Notes: generated by a model not told the origin, from the letters alone. Shown: positions 1 through 7,931, numbered from the stretch's first letter. The stretch is 64,000 nt of DNA from Acidimicrobium ferrooxidans DSM 10331 (GCF_000023265.1 NC_013124.1:186001-250000), one strand, 5' to 3'. Numbers and translations: made by a program.

Positions 1-249
1 ACCATCGGCTCCAACCTCGCGATCAAGCGGGGGGTGGAGCTCGGTCTCGGCGTCGCCGTCCTGTCGAGCGATCTCGTTGCACGAGAACGTGAGCAGGGCG
101 AGATCCTCTCGCTCGCGCTGGGGCCGCTGCCGTCGGTCCGGCGTTGGTGCCTGGTGGTGGGCCCCGAGGGGCCCCCAGAGCCGGTCCGCGCCTTCGTCGC
201 CCAGCTCCAGGCGATGGGGGAGCTCGAAATCCCCCCTGCGCTCACCTGA
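1..249 (+). CDS. LysR-family regulator, C-terminal end (partial)
   Basis: Open from the first base of the window, so the N-terminus with the DNA-binding domain lies outside. The visible 82 residues match the end of a LysR substrate-binding domain: a stretch reading V-x-x-G-L-G-V-A-V-L-S-S followed by L-V-A-R-E-R-E-Q-G, the usual helix and strand before the final effector-domain helix. It lies 111 bp upstream of a class I aldolase on the same strand. A CbbR-like role in carbon-fixation control is possible from that neighbour, but this is inference; the family assignment is firmer than the role. Confidence 0.75.
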   Translation, partial: TIGSNLAIKRGVELGLGVAVLSSDLVAREREQGEILSLALGPLPSVRRWCLVVGPEGPPEPVRAFVAQLQAMGELEIPPALT

Positions 250-360
250 GGGGCGGGTGGGCGAGCCTCCCTGCCCGCGTAGCGTGCTGGCAGCGCGTCG
301 TCCAGTGGGTCGACGATGACCAGGGCGCGCCACGATTCAGTCTCGAGCCGAGGAGGCGTT

Positions 361-1344
361 GTGGACGACATTCGCACGATCGCTGCGGCCATGGTGGCAC
401 GACCGAAGGGCATTCTCGCTGCCGACGAGAGCAGTCCGACCCTGACCAAGCGCTTCGACGCGCTCTCGATCCCATCGACGCCGGAGAGTCGCCTCGCCTG
501 GCGGGAGATGCTCTTCTCCACGCCCGAGCTCTCCACGTGGATCTCGGGGGTCATCCTCTACGACGAGACGTTCAACCAGCGAACCTCCGATGGTTCGACG
601 ATCCCCGAGTTCCTCGCCGCCCGTGGCATGATCCCAGGGATCAAGGTTGATACCGGTGCCAAGCCGCTCGCTGGCTCGAGGGGAGAGCTCGTGACGGAGG
701 GGCTCGATGGGCTTGGTTCGCGGCTTGCGACCTACCACGCCAAGGGGGCGCGCTTTGCCAAGTGGCGCGCGGTGATCTCCATCGGGGACGGTCGGCCGAG
801 TTCGATGTGCGTCGCCGCCAACGCTCACGCGCTCGCTCGCTACGCGAAGCTGTGCCAGGAGAACGGCATCGTCCCCATCGTCGAGCCGGAGGTCCTGATG
901 GAAGGCGATCACTCCATCGAGGTCAATGCGGCCGTGACCCGACGCGTGCTCTCCGAGGTGTTCGCCGAACTTCGACGCTTCGACGTCGACTTCGAGGGCA
1001 TGGTGCTGAAGCCGTCGATGGTCACGCCTGGGGTGCTTGGCGAACCCGTGAGCGTCGACACGGTCGCACAGGCGTCGGTGGCGGTCTATCGCGACAGCGT
1101 GCCGGCCTCCGTCGCCGGGATCGCCCTCCTGTCGGGTGGGCAGGCAGACGACGTCGCGACCGCGCACCTGCGCGCGATGAACGCCGGAGCGACGTTGCCC
1201 TGGCCGATCACGTTCTCCTACGGACGAGCGCTGCAGGACCTGCCCATGCGCATCTGGCGTGGTGATGCGGCCAACGCGGCGGCGGCGCAGCAGTCGCTCG
1301 CGACGCTCGCGGCGGCGAACGCTGCCGCGGCCGAAGGCCGCTAG
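361..1344 (+). CDS. Class I fructose-bisphosphate aldolase
   Basis: Cleaves fructose 1,6-bisphosphate to two triose phosphates, or the reverse, in the cytoplasm. The 327-aa protein has the family hallmarks: K-G-I-L-A-A-D-E-S near residue 16, K-W-R-A-V-I at about 134, V-P-I-V-E-P-E-V-L at 171-179, and L-K-P-S-M with the Schiff-base lysine at about 217. I chose the GTG at 361 because AGGAGG lies at 351-356 with a 4-nt spacer and because the family starts just before the K-G-I-L-A-A-D-E motif. An upstream ATG at 316 is in frame but would add an unlikely extension. It follows a LysR gene and may belong to gluconeogenic or Calvin-cycle metabolism. Confidence 0.93.
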   Translation: MDDIRTIAAAMVARPKGILAADESSPTLTKRFDALSIPSTPESRLAWREMLFSTPELSTWISGVILYDETFNQRTSDGSTIPEFLAARGMIPGIKVDTGAKPLAGSRGELVTEGLDGLGSRLATYHAKGARFAKWRAVISIGDGRPSSMCVAANAHALARYAKLCQENGIVPIVEPEVLMEGDHSIEVNAAVTRRVLSEVFAELRRFDVDFEGMVLKPSMVTPGVLGEPVSVDTVAQASVAVYRDSVPASVAGIALLSGGQADDVATAHLRAMNAGATLPWPITFSYGRALQDLPMRIWRGDAANAAAAQQSLATLAAANAAAAEGR

Positions 1345-1363
1345 GTCTGCGACGCTGTCGCTG

Positions 1364-1369
1364 TAGGCT
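1364..1369 (+). promoter_or_regulatory. Candidate leaderless -10 (TAGGCT)
   Basis: TAGGCT ends 8 nt before the GTG at 1378. That spacing would place the transcript start at or next to the start codon. It supports the otherwise weak 65-aa gene. Confidence 0.4.
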
Positions 1370-1377
1370 CCAGAGCC

Positions 1378-1575
1378 GTGGAGCGTGAGGCATCGTGTGA
1401 CCCCGTCGTGCTCGCATCGTTGCTCGCGCAGGTCGACACGCTCGAAGCGGAGGTCGAGGCCTTCCTCGAGGTCCTGCACGCCGAGATCGAGCCGACGCGT
1501 ACGCTGCCCGATCCGCGGCAGCGTGTGTCCGAGGGGGCGAGCGAGACGAGGCCTGAGCGTGCGGGTCTCGCTTGA
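1378..1575 (+). CDS. Small hypothetical protein, 65 aa
   Basis: Not recognised. The N-terminal half (residues 8-40) is acidic and likely helical, with regularly spaced Leu, Val and Glu; the C-terminal part is rich in Arg, Pro and Glu. No Shine-Dalgarno sequence is visible, but a TAGGCT hexamer 8 nt upstream fits the leaderless pattern seen at many genes in this window. It overlaps the start of the next gene by 17 bp, which suggests a short operon with the ThiS/MoaD-like gene and the two-component pair. It could still be a chance reading frame in GC-rich DNA. Confidence 0.45.
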   Translation: MEREASCDPVVLASLLAQVDTLEAEVEAFLEVLHAEIEPTRTLPDPRQRVSEGASETRPERAGLA

Positions 1576-1810
1576 ACTCCTCGGTCCGGTCCGCGAGGCG
1601 ATCGGGTCCAGCGTCATCGAGGTCGCGCTCGAGCCCGACGCCACGGTCGCAGACGTGGTTGAGGAGCTGGTCGAGCGTGCTGGCGAGCCACTGCGTGGCC
1701 TGCTCGAACGGTGTCGCTTTGCGATCGGCGATCGCGTGGTGGACCTCGACGAGCCTCTCGCCGATGGTGCGACCGTCGTCGTGATCCCACCCGTCAGCGG
1801 AGGGTCGTGA
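1559..1810 (+). CDS. ThiS/MoaD-family ubiquitin-like sulfur carrier
   Basis: A protein of about 83 aa with the beta-grasp layout of MoaD/ThiS: L-L-G-P-V-R-E-A-I-G at the N-terminus, A-T-V-A-D-V-V-E-E-L in the middle, and D-G-A-T-V-V-V-I-P-P-V-S-G-G near the end. These proteins carry sulfur as a C-terminal Gly-Gly thiocarboxylate for molybdopterin, thiamine or cysteine synthesis. Here one Ser follows the Gly-Gly, so the active terminus would be exposed only after trimming. The GTG at 1559 is chosen from domain length; upstream codons in frame give an Arg-rich extension. The stop overlaps the next ATG (TGATG). Confidence 0.75.
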   Translation: MRVSLELLGPVREAIGSSVIEVALEPDATVADVVEELVERAGEPLRGLLERCRFAIGDRVVDLDEPLADGATVVVIPPVSGGS

Positions 1811-2460
1811 TGGCCGTGACCATCGTGCTCGTCGATGACCACCAGGTGATCATCGACGGGGTGCGTGCCATGCTTGCGCCCTACGCCGACCGGGTCACGA
1901 TGGTCGGGTCGGCGAAGACGCGGGCCGAGCTGTTCGAGGTGCTCGAGAGCGTGCACCCTGATCTCATCGTGACCGATGCGAGGCTCACCAACGACTCGGG
2001 CTTCGAGATCCTCGAGGACCTCCAGCGACGTGGCGTGGCGGTGCCCGTCGTGTTCTACAGTGCCTATGACGACGAGGCCTACCTCTTTCGTGCGTTGCGC
2101 GCCGGTGCGCGAGGCTACCTCCTCAAGCAGGCCTCAGGCGAAGAGCTCGTAGGGATGCTCGAGCGGGCCGCAGGTGGCGAGACGATGATCGATGCTGCGC
2201 TCGCCGGCAGAGTAGCCCTGCTCGCAGCCCGCTTGCAGTTCGGTGAGTTCTGGCCGGGAGCACACCTCGGACTCACGCAGCGCGAGAGCGAGATCCTCGA
2301 TCTGGTGGTCAAGGGGCTCTCGAATCGAGACATCGCGCAGCGACTGTTCCTGGGAGAAGAGACCGTCAAGACGCATCTGTCCTCGATCTATCGCAAGCTC
2401 AAGGTCAAGGGACGCGCCGAGGCGATCGCGGTTGCCCTGCGCGAAGTGCGGTTCCGATGA
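1810..2460 (+). CDS. NarL/LuxR-type response regulator
   Basis: A 216-aa two-domain regulator. The receiver has the D-D pair at residues 9-10 and the phosphoacceptor Asp56 in L-I-V-T-D-A-R. The C-terminal LuxR-type helix-turn-helix has L-T-Q-R-E-S-E-I-L and S-N-R-D-I-A-Q-R-L-F followed by E-E-T-V-K-T-H. It starts inside the stop of the sulfur-carrier gene and its own end overlaps the start of the histidine kinase (ATGA), so the pair is translationally coupled and almost certainly one signalling system. The signal and target genes are unknown. Confidence 0.92.
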   Translation: MAVTIVLVDDHQVIIDGVRAMLAPYADRVTMVGSAKTRAELFEVLESVHPDLIVTDARLTNDSGFEILEDLQRRGVAVPVVFYSAYDDEAYLFRALRAGARGYLLKQASGEELVGMLERAAGGETMIDAALAGRVALLAARLQFGEFWPGAHLGLTQRESEILDLVVKGLSNRDIAQRLFLGEETVKTHLSSIYRKLKVKGRAEAIAVALREVRFR

Positions 2461-3623
2461 GTGCGCGTGAGCTGACCCTCTACCGACGTCTTGCCGAGCT
2501 CTTGGTTGCGCCACTCGAGGTCGGCGAGGTGGCGAGCCGCACCGCTGCGCTCGTCGTCGAGGCGGTCGATGCGAGCGTGTGCTTCGTGCACGCCGTCGAT
2601 CACGAGCGCGGGCGCCTCACCCTGATCGGGGCCACCCCGCCCTTCGATCGAGTCGTGGGTCGCATCCAGCTCGGCCTCGGTGACGGGATCGCAGGATGGG
2701 TCGCTCAAACCGGTCGTGCCGCCGTGGTGCCCGACAAGTGGGCGGACCACCGGTATCGCTATATACCCGAGCTCGGTGGGGAGCACTTCACCTCGCTGGT
2801 GTCGGTGCCACTCGCTCGCGACGGAAGGCCGACCGTCGGGGTGCTGAACGTGCACTGGCGCGAGGCGATCGCTGACCTGGAGCACGAGGCTTCCGTGATC
2901 GAGGCGGCGGGTCGATTCCTCGTCGGGGCGCTCGAGCACGCGCTGCTCGCAGACCAGCTCGTCACCGGTGAGGCCGCGCTCGAGCGTTTCGCGACGGAAC
3001 TCATCCGTGCCCAGGAGGCCGAGCGCCGTCGCGTCCAGCTCGACCTCCACGACGGCGTCGCCCAGTCGCTGCACGCCGCGGCGTACCGTCTCGAGGGGCT
3101 TCGAGCCAGCGCACCGCCGGCGCTCGCGTCGGAGCTCACGGTGGTGAGGGACCTGGTTCGCGCGGCGAACGCCGAGGTGTCACGGCTCGTGCGCGACCCG
3201 GGACGTCAGGTGCTCGAGGACTTCGGGCTCGCCGAGGCGCTCCAGTCCGTCGCACACGGCTATCCCGACCTCGAGGTCCAAGTCGACGTCGAGCTCGACG
3301 ATCTGACGCTGCTGCTCGAGCCCGAGCGGGGGCTCGCCGTCATGCGCATCTGCCAGGAGGCACTCAACAACGTCGCGAGTCACGCCGCGACCGACGCTGC
3401 CGAACTGCGCGCTCGACGCGTCGGCGACGACTTGGTCGTGACCGTACGCGATCGTGGCGTGGGTTTCGAGCCCGAGGCAACCGTGCCCGGTCGTCTCGGG
3501 CTCGTCGGGATGCGCGAGCGCGCGCGCCTGCTGGGCGGAACCATCGAGATCTTCTCTCGCCTGGGTGAAGGAACGCTGGTCCGTCTGCGTGTGCCGATCG
3601 TGCCGTCGGTCGCGTCGTCCTAG
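2457..3623 (+). CDS. GAF-domain sensor histidine kinase (NarL partner)
   Basis: A 388-aa soluble kinase. A GAF-like sensor domain covers about residues 10-165. A HisKA_3 dimerisation helix carries the phosphoryl-accepting His198 in D-L-H-D-G-V-A-Q-S. The HATPase domain has the N box (C-Q-E-A-L-N-N-V-x-x-H-A) and G boxes (D-R-G-V-G-F and G-R-L-G-L-V-G-M-R-E-R). No membrane segments are seen, so it probably senses a cytoplasmic ligand or redox state. The 4-bp overlap with the response regulator marks them as partners. Confidence 0.92.
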   Translation: MSARELTLYRRLAELLVAPLEVGEVASRTAALVVEAVDASVCFVHAVDHERGRLTLIGATPPFDRVVGRIQLGLGDGIAGWVAQTGRAAVVPDKWADHRYRYIPELGGEHFTSLVSVPLARDGRPTVGVLNVHWREAIADLEHEASVIEAAGRFLVGALEHALLADQLVTGEAALERFATELIRAQEAERRRVQLDLHDGVAQSLHAAAYRLEGLRASAPPALASELTVVRDLVRAANAEVSRLVRDPGRQVLEDFGLAEALQSVAHGYPDLEVQVDVELDDLTLLLEPERGLAVMRICQEALNNVASHAATDAAELRARRVGDDLVVTVRDRGVGFEPEATVPGRLGLVGMRERARLLGGTIEIFSRLGEGTLVRLRVPIVPSVASS

Positions 3624-3673
3624 GCTGAGTGCGCTCAAGGCGCCATGCTGGGGCAGAGTGACAGGGGCAGCTC

Positions 3674-4645
3674 GTGAGCCGTGGAGGGGACAGTTCGGCG
3701 CTACCGCCTGAGCTGTGGCAACGTGCGAGCCGTTACACCTGGATCGCCACGGCACTGCTCCTGCCGACCATGGTGCCCGCCTTCGTCATCGGTGGGTGGG
3801 CGCTGCGGGTGTCGGACGCCTCGTTCGCGCTGGCCGCGCTGGTGGGATGGCTCGCGCGTCGCCGACTCGGTCTCGGGGCAAACCTCCTTGTCACGACCGT
3901 CGCGAGTGCAGGCGCCCTGCTCCAGCTCTCGGTGCCGGTCGATGCCGTGACGACCTTGATCGCAGCGAGCGTCATCCGCTCCACCTTGCTCCTCTTTGCC
4001 GGGGTGGGCGTGTACGCGATGAGCTTCATCGGCGGGCGGGTGGGGCTCGCGTTCGCCGGCGTGCTCCTGGTCGCCACGGCCCTCGTGCACCCGGTGGGTT
4101 TGCTCGGCGCGGTGCTCGCCCTGGCGCTCGCCGCCCTGCTCGGCTACATGATCCACGGGCTCGTGGAGCATCTTGCCCATCGCGAGCGTGAGCTGAGTGC
4201 TGCTGCGCTCGTCGATCCGCTCACCGGTCTCGGCAATCGACGGGCCCTCGAGCGTGCGTTCGACGTCGCCGTGGCCGAAGCCGCACGACAGGACACCACG
4301 CTCTTCGTGTCGCTGTGGGACCTCGATGCGCTCAAGCGCACCAACGATGAACGTGGTCACGAGGCCGGCGATGCCCTCCTGCGGGACTTCGCTGCGGCGC
4401 TCACGCGGACGCTCCACGATCAAGACCAGGCCTTTCGTATCGGGGGCGACGAGTTCTGCTGCTTGCATCTCGGCTTGAAGGACGGCGCATCGATCCTCGC
4501 GCGCATGGCACTCGCGTTTCCGAGCGTCTCGGGCGGCTTTGCCGAGGTTGGCAACGACTCGCTGGGGACGGCGCTTGCTCAGGCCGATCGCGCCATGTAC
4601 GCCGCGAAGCGCCGTCGTCGGCGCCACGACGGCTCCGACGGCTGA
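3674..4645 (+). CDS. Membrane-anchored diguanylate cyclase (GGDEF)
   Basis: A 323-aa protein with an N-terminal membrane region of about five or six hydrophobic segments (residues 25-160) and a C-terminal GGDEF domain. D-P-L-T-G-L-G-N-R-R starts the domain at about 181 and the catalytic signature R-I-G-G-D-E-F lies at 255-261, so it can be expected to make cyclic di-GMP. The end of the domain is short but keeps A-D-R-A-M-Y-A-A-K. The GTG at 3674 is chosen from length; AGGGGCAG lies just upstream. It may belong to the preceding signalling group. The window also holds a degenerate relative at 42.7 kb. Confidence 0.88.
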   Translation: MSRGGDSSALPPELWQRASRYTWIATALLLPTMVPAFVIGGWALRVSDASFALAALVGWLARRRLGLGANLLVTTVASAGALLQLSVPVDAVTTLIAASVIRSTLLLFAGVGVYAMSFIGGRVGLAFAGVLLVATALVHPVGLLGAVLALALAALLGYMIHGLVEHLAHRERELSAAALVDPLTGLGNRRALERAFDVAVAEAARQDTTLFVSLWDLDALKRTNDERGHEAGDALLRDFAAALTRTLHDQDQAFRIGGDEFCCLHLGLKDGASILARMALAFPSVSGGFAEVGNDSLGTALAQADRAMYAAKRRRRRHDGSDG

Positions 4646-4653
4646 GCGCGTGC

Positions 4654-4659
4654 TAAACT
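4654..4659 (+). promoter_or_regulatory. Candidate -10 element (TAAACT) before the Rpf-like gene
   Basis: TAAACT in the 107-bp gap after the GGDEF gene. A transcript starting about 7 nt downstream would begin at the first hairpin of the leader. No convincing -35 was found. Confidence 0.3.
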
Positions 4660-4663
4660 CGAC

Positions 4664-4713
4664 ACGTCCATACGGATGGACGTCACCGCGGTCGTGGAAG
4701 GCGTGGCGCCTTC
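4664..4713 (+). promoter_or_regulatory. Structured 5' leader with two hairpins
   Basis: The first stem is a perfect 8-bp hairpin, ACGTCCAT-ACGG-ATGGACGT (4664-4683). The second is GAAGGCG-TGG-CGCCTTC (4697-4713). Both lie in the leader of the Rpf-like hydrolase gene. Cell-wall hydrolase genes of actinobacteria are often under riboswitch control, but I do not see the conserved cyclic di-AMP (ydaO) core here, so the function is open. Confidence 0.35.
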
Positions 4714-4752
4714 TCCCCGTTCCCGGCGTGTTCGCGCTGGTGGTGATGCCGT

Positions 4753-5730
4753 ATGGCGCCACGTATGACAGAAGCTCATGGATGGGCGCAGTGGCGACGA
4801 GCTGCTGCGACGCTGGCGCTCCTCGTGAGCGGTGGCTTTGTCGCGCGTTGGGGCTCGACGGCCCCGTCGTCGTCCGTGCAGTCGCTGCAGGCTCAGGCAC
4901 AGGTTATCGAGGCACAGCTTGCCAACCTGGGGGCCTCGGTGCATGCCATCACGGTGCAGATCCAAGAGACTCAGGCCGCGATCGCGGCCAACGAGGCCTC
5001 TGAGGCCATCCTCGAGGGGCAGCTACGAGCCGAGCACGCTGCGATCGCGCGGTCGCGTCGAGTCCTGGTGACGGCCGCTGATCAGCAGTTCGTGACGGCA
5101 GGCCAATACTCGAGCGTGTTGGCGTCGCTGCGGTCGAACTACAGCTCGGTCGGGCTGACGCAGGGCTACGAGCAGGTCGCTTCCTCGTCGATCACCCAGG
5201 CGCTCTCGGCCTACGAGCAGGCCGGTCTCGAGATCGAGGTGACGCAGGCAGCGCTCGCGGCGCGCGTTCGGGCAACCGAGGCCGAGCTGGTGCAGGATCA
5301 GGCGCAACGCGCTCAGCTCAGCCAACGGGTTGCGGCCACCGAGGCCGAACTGGCCCAGGTGCACTCGCAGCTGGCCTCGGCCATCGCGGCTGAGGCGGCA
5401 GCTCCCTTGCCGGCTCCCGGCGGAGCGGCCCAAGCCGTCCAGGTCTTGCTGGCTCCGCCGCCGCCCTCGCCGACGTCGCTGTCGGGGCCCGCGACCGCCG
5501 CGCAGCTCCTCGCGTTGCGCGACTGCGAGTCCGGGGGCAACTACCAGGCCGACACCGGCAACGGCTACTACGGTGCCTACCAGTTCGCGGCCAGCACCTG
5601 GGCTGCGCTGGGTTACGGTGGCCTGCCCAACCAGGCTCCGCCAGCGGTGCAAGACCAAGCCGCCGAGCAACTGCTGGCTCGAGCTGGCTGGGGTCAGTGG
5701 CCGGTGTGCTCCGTCCTGATCGGCATGTAA
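4753..5730 (+). CDS. Secreted coiled-coil protein with Rpf/transglycosylase-like domain
   Basis: A 325-aa exported cell-wall protein. The N-terminus is basic followed by a hydrophobic segment (A-T-L-A-L-L-V-S-G-G), consistent with a signal peptide or anchor. Residues 45-205 form a long coiled coil rich in Ala, Glu and Gln. After a Pro-rich linker, the last 75 residues resemble the resuscitation-promoting-factor fold: L-R-D-C-E-S-G-G-N-Y, then Y-G-A-Y-Q-F-A-A-S-T-W and a closing W-P-V-C. The Glu in C-E-S-G-G is the expected catalytic acid. It likely cleaves peptidoglycan. The start could instead be the ATG at 4765. Confidence 0.85.
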   Translation: MAPRMTEAHGWAQWRRAAATLALLVSGGFVARWGSTAPSSSVQSLQAQAQVIEAQLANLGASVHAITVQIQETQAAIAANEASEAILEGQLRAEHAAIARSRRVLVTAADQQFVTAGQYSSVLASLRSNYSSVGLTQGYEQVASSSITQALSAYEQAGLEIEVTQAALAARVRATEAELVQDQAQRAQLSQRVAATEAELAQVHSQLASAIAAEAAAPLPAPGGAAQAVQVLLAPPPPSPTSLSGPATAAQLLALRDCESGGNYQADTGNGYYGAYQFAASTWAALGYGGLPNQAPPAVQDQAAEQLLARAGWGQWPVCSVLIGM

Positions 5731-5862
5731 CGCCGATCGTTGCGCCACGAGCCGAGGCGGCCCCGGGATCGCTCCCGTGGCGCCGATCGGAGCGCGCGCC
5801 ACTACGTCATGGCGTGCGCCCCGAGGAGGCTCTGGCGTGCGGTCGCGTCATGCTCGCTGGGT

Positions 5863-6150
5863 TCACGCACCCGTGGTGGCCGACTCGGCGAGAAGCTCTG
5901 GAGGCGTCGAATCGAGCAGCGACAAGATGGCGGTGGCGAGGGCGCGGGCGCTTGCGACATCGAGCTCGAGCGCACTGAGGCGCCTGAGGCCGGTGGCCTC
6001 GCGAGCGAAGACGTCGATGTTGAGCGAATGGGTCGCTGGGAACGCCACGGGGTGGTCGAAGTAGACGGTCGCCTGGTCGACGGCCTCCCAGCCCTCCGGG
6101 GTACGTGCGCGCCCCGTGAGAGGGGCGTGTTCGGTCGCGTAGGTGCACAT
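5863..6150 (-). CDS. DUF6295-like protein
   Basis: A 95-aa cytoplasmic protein beginning M-C-T-Y-A-T-E-H and carrying W-x-x-V-x-x-A-T-V-Y-F-D-H-P and H-S-L-N-I-D-V-F, which I recognise as typical of the small DUF6295 family of unknown function. The ATG at 6150 is chosen because the conserved block begins there; the frame is open further upstream without family resemblance. It starts 2 bp after the stop of the dienelactone hydrolase gene, so the two are likely co-transcribed. Confidence 0.65.
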   Translation of the reverse strand: MCTYATEHAPLTGRARTPEGWEAVDQATVYFDHPVAFPATHSLNIDVFAREATGLRRLSALELDVASARALATAILSLLDSTPPELLAESATTGA

Positions 6151-6152
6151 GG

Positions 6153-6893
6153 CTAGGCGAGATGCTCGCCGAGGAAGCGGAAGATCCGCTGCCAACCGTC
6201 GTTCGCTGCTTCGGGTCGGTACGAGGGTGCAGCGGTGTTGAAGAAGGCGTGCCCGGCACCGTCGTAGGAGTGGAACTCGTGCGCCTTGCCGAGTCGGGTG
6301 AGCTCTTCGTCGAGTCGACGTACCTCGTCAGGGGCTGGGAACGAGTCGTCGTTGCCGAAGAGGCCGAGGAGCGGGGCGTGGAGCTCGGGAGCTCGGTCGA
6401 TGACCGGACGCACCCTGACCGGGGCTCCCTCGGGGGGCTCGTTCACCACGAAGGCGCCGTAGCAGTCGATCGCTGCGTCGAAGGGGATCGCGCATGCCGC
6501 GAGGAAGCTCTGTCGACCGCCAGAACAGTAGCCGATCACACCGACCTTGCCGTTGGCGCTGAGGGCGGCACGGAGGTAGTCCCGTGCCCCGGCGACGTCG
6601 CCGATGAGACGCTCGTCTGGCACCCCACCCTGGGCGCGGGCGATGGCCGCGGCCTCGTCCGGAGCCGCGTTCGGAGCCTCGCGCCAGTAGAGGTTGGGCA
6701 TCAGCGTGGCATACCCGTGGCGAGCGAAGCGGTAGGCAATCTCCTTCGTCGCTTGGTCATAGCCAGGCATGTGATGGATCACGACCATCGAGCCGTGGAC
6801 CGTCGCGTCCAGCGGTCGCGCGAGAAACCCCTGGACGAGGTCGCCGTCCGCGCCGCGAAACAAGATCTCCTCGGTGAGGACACGGTGCTCCAT
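6153..6893 (-). CDS. Dienelactone hydrolase family protein
   Basis: A 246-aa alpha/beta hydrolase. The nucleophile is Cys in G-Y-C-S-G-G-R, as in dienelactone hydrolases, and the C-terminal G-A-G-H-A-F-F supplies the His; an acidic residue in G-N-D-D-S-F-P completes the likely Cys-Asp-His triad. The H-H-M-P-G-Y motif near residue 40 is also typical. The ATG at 6893 has AGGGAG five bases upstream, which rules out the longer reading to 6983. The substrate is unknown; the family opens lactones or cleaves carboxylic esters. Confidence 0.88.
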   Translation of the reverse strand: MEHRVLTEEILFRGADGDLVQGFLARPLDATVHGSMVVIHHMPGYDQATKEIAYRFARHGYATLMPNLYWREAPNAAPDEAAAIARAQGGVPDERLIGDVAGARDYLRAALSANGKVGVIGYCSGGRQSFLAACAIPFDAAIDCYGAFVVNEPPEGAPVRVRPVIDRAPELHAPLLGLFGNDDSFPAPDEVRRLDEELTRLGKAHEFHSYDGAGHAFFNTAAPSYRPEAANDGWQRIFRFLGEHLA

Positions 6894-7042
6894 GCAGACT
6901 CCCTGTGTGCATCTGGGTGGTCGAGGCCACCGGTCGAGTTGGAGTAGTTGTACCTTACCAGCGACTGGGTTCGGCGTCGCCACAGGTGGCAGGCCGGGGT
7001 GCGATGACCGACGGCGAGGCCTCGCGGGCGGAGTGGTGGTCC

Positions 7043-7543
7043 CTAGTGCTCGACCGAGGGCGAGGCGACGAGCTCGAAGGCGTCGAACCCGACGGTCGGG
7101 GCCGCTGGGCGTTGCACGAAGCCGGCGGCGAGGAGGGCTCGAGCCGAGGGGGTGTTGTGTCGTGCGACACGCGCGACGATCACCTCGACACCAGGCTCCG
7201 CGCTCAGCGTCGCCGTGAGGCTGAGGATCGCCGCCGTCGCGATGCCTCGCCCCCGTTCGGATTTGATGACGTCGTAGCCGATCTCGACCTCACCGTTGAT
7301 CGGGTTGCCGTGCGCGCCGATGGAGCCGACGACGACGCCCTTGGCGAGGTCGACGATCACGAACGGGCCGAACGGGAACTCAGGCCCGACGCCCGCCTCG
7401 TGGAGCTCGAGGAAGCGCTGCGCGACGCCTCGGTCGATGTCGTCGGGGAAGTCCGGGGCCCAGTCGGGAGCGCGTTCCGCCGTCGCGATCGCTCGGAGGA
7501 GGTCGACGCTACACCAGCGGAGCTCGACGGCGGCACGATCCAT
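7043..7543 (-). CDS. GNAT-family N-acetyltransferase (RimJ/RimL type)
   Basis: A 166-aa acetyltransferase. The acetyl-CoA binding motif A is visible as I-G-Y-D-V-I-K-S-E-R-G-R-G-I-A-T-A-A (Q/R-x-x-G-x-A type), preceded by V-V-V-G-S-I-G and followed by N-T-P-S-A-R-A-L-L-A-A-G-F, the usual layout of ribosomal-protein-type GNATs. The substrate cannot be predicted. It follows sdhD by 9 bp and may be read through from that operon. Confidence 0.85.
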   Translation of the reverse strand: MDRAAVELRWCSVDLLRAIATAERAPDWAPDFPDDIDRGVAQRFLELHEAGVGPEFPFGPFVIVDLAKGVVVGSIGAHGNPINGEVEIGYDVIKSERGRGIATAAILSLTATLSAEPGVEVIVARVARHNTPSARALLAAGFVQRPAAPTVGFDAFELVASPSVEH

Positions 7544-7552
7544 GCGTTCGGA

Positions 7553-7930
7553 TCAGTGGAACGTCAAGACGGTGATGGTGCCGAGCAGGAACAGCACGCC
7601 GCTGACACCGTAGAGCAGCGACTTGGTGATGACCTTGGTCACGGGGCGGTGCACGTAGTCGTTCACGATGGTCCGAAGGCCGTTACCGCCGTGGAGCAGA
7701 CCAAGGGCGAGGAGGAGCCAGTCGAACAGGCGCCAGAGCGGATTCGACCAGCGGTGGGCGACGAACGCCACGGTGGTCTGGGTCACGTCGTTCTCGATGT
7801 GCATGATGTACATGTGGATGAGGGCCAGGAAGAACAGGACGATCCCGGACACCCGCATGAAGAGCCATGCCCAGGTCTCGAAGTTCTGGCGAGGTCGTCG
7901 TGCGCTCCGAGGAGTGGCGAAGACGGCCAT
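7553..7930 (-). CDS. sdhD: Succinate dehydrogenase membrane anchor subunit SdhD
   Basis: A 125-aa integral membrane protein with three hydrophobic segments (about 20-42, 58-80 and 95-118). It has a His-rich first helix (L-I-H-M-Y-I-M-H) and L-L-H-G-G-N-G-L-R, the usual quinone/heme region of the SdhD anchor, which passes electrons from succinate to the quinone pool. The ATG at 7930 follows the sdhC stop by one base. Genes for the catalytic subunits SdhA and SdhB are not adjacent on either side. Confidence 0.83.
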   Translation of the reverse strand: MAVFATPRSARRPRQNFETWAWLFMRVSGIVLFFLALIHMYIMHIENDVTQTTVAFVAHRWSNPLWRLFDWLLLALGLLHGGNGLRTIVNDYVHRPVTKVITKSLLYGVSGVLFLLGTITVLTFH

Positions 7931-7931
7931 G

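Noticed and set aside
337-1956. 539-codon open frame on the minus strand
   Set aside because: It covers the aldolase and sulfur-carrier genes in antisense and reads as low-complexity Arg/His/Asp sequence. The plus-strand genes have clear motifs and ribosome binding sites.
4646-4752. Cyclic di-AMP (ydaO) riboswitch before the Rpf-like gene
   Set aside because: The location is right, but the conserved core segments of that riboswitch are not present. Only two simple hairpins are seen.
3701-4900. 399-codon open frame on the minus strand
   Set aside because: It lies opposite the GGDEF gene, is rich in Arg, His and Glu, and has no family resemblance. Long antisense frames are expected at this GC content.
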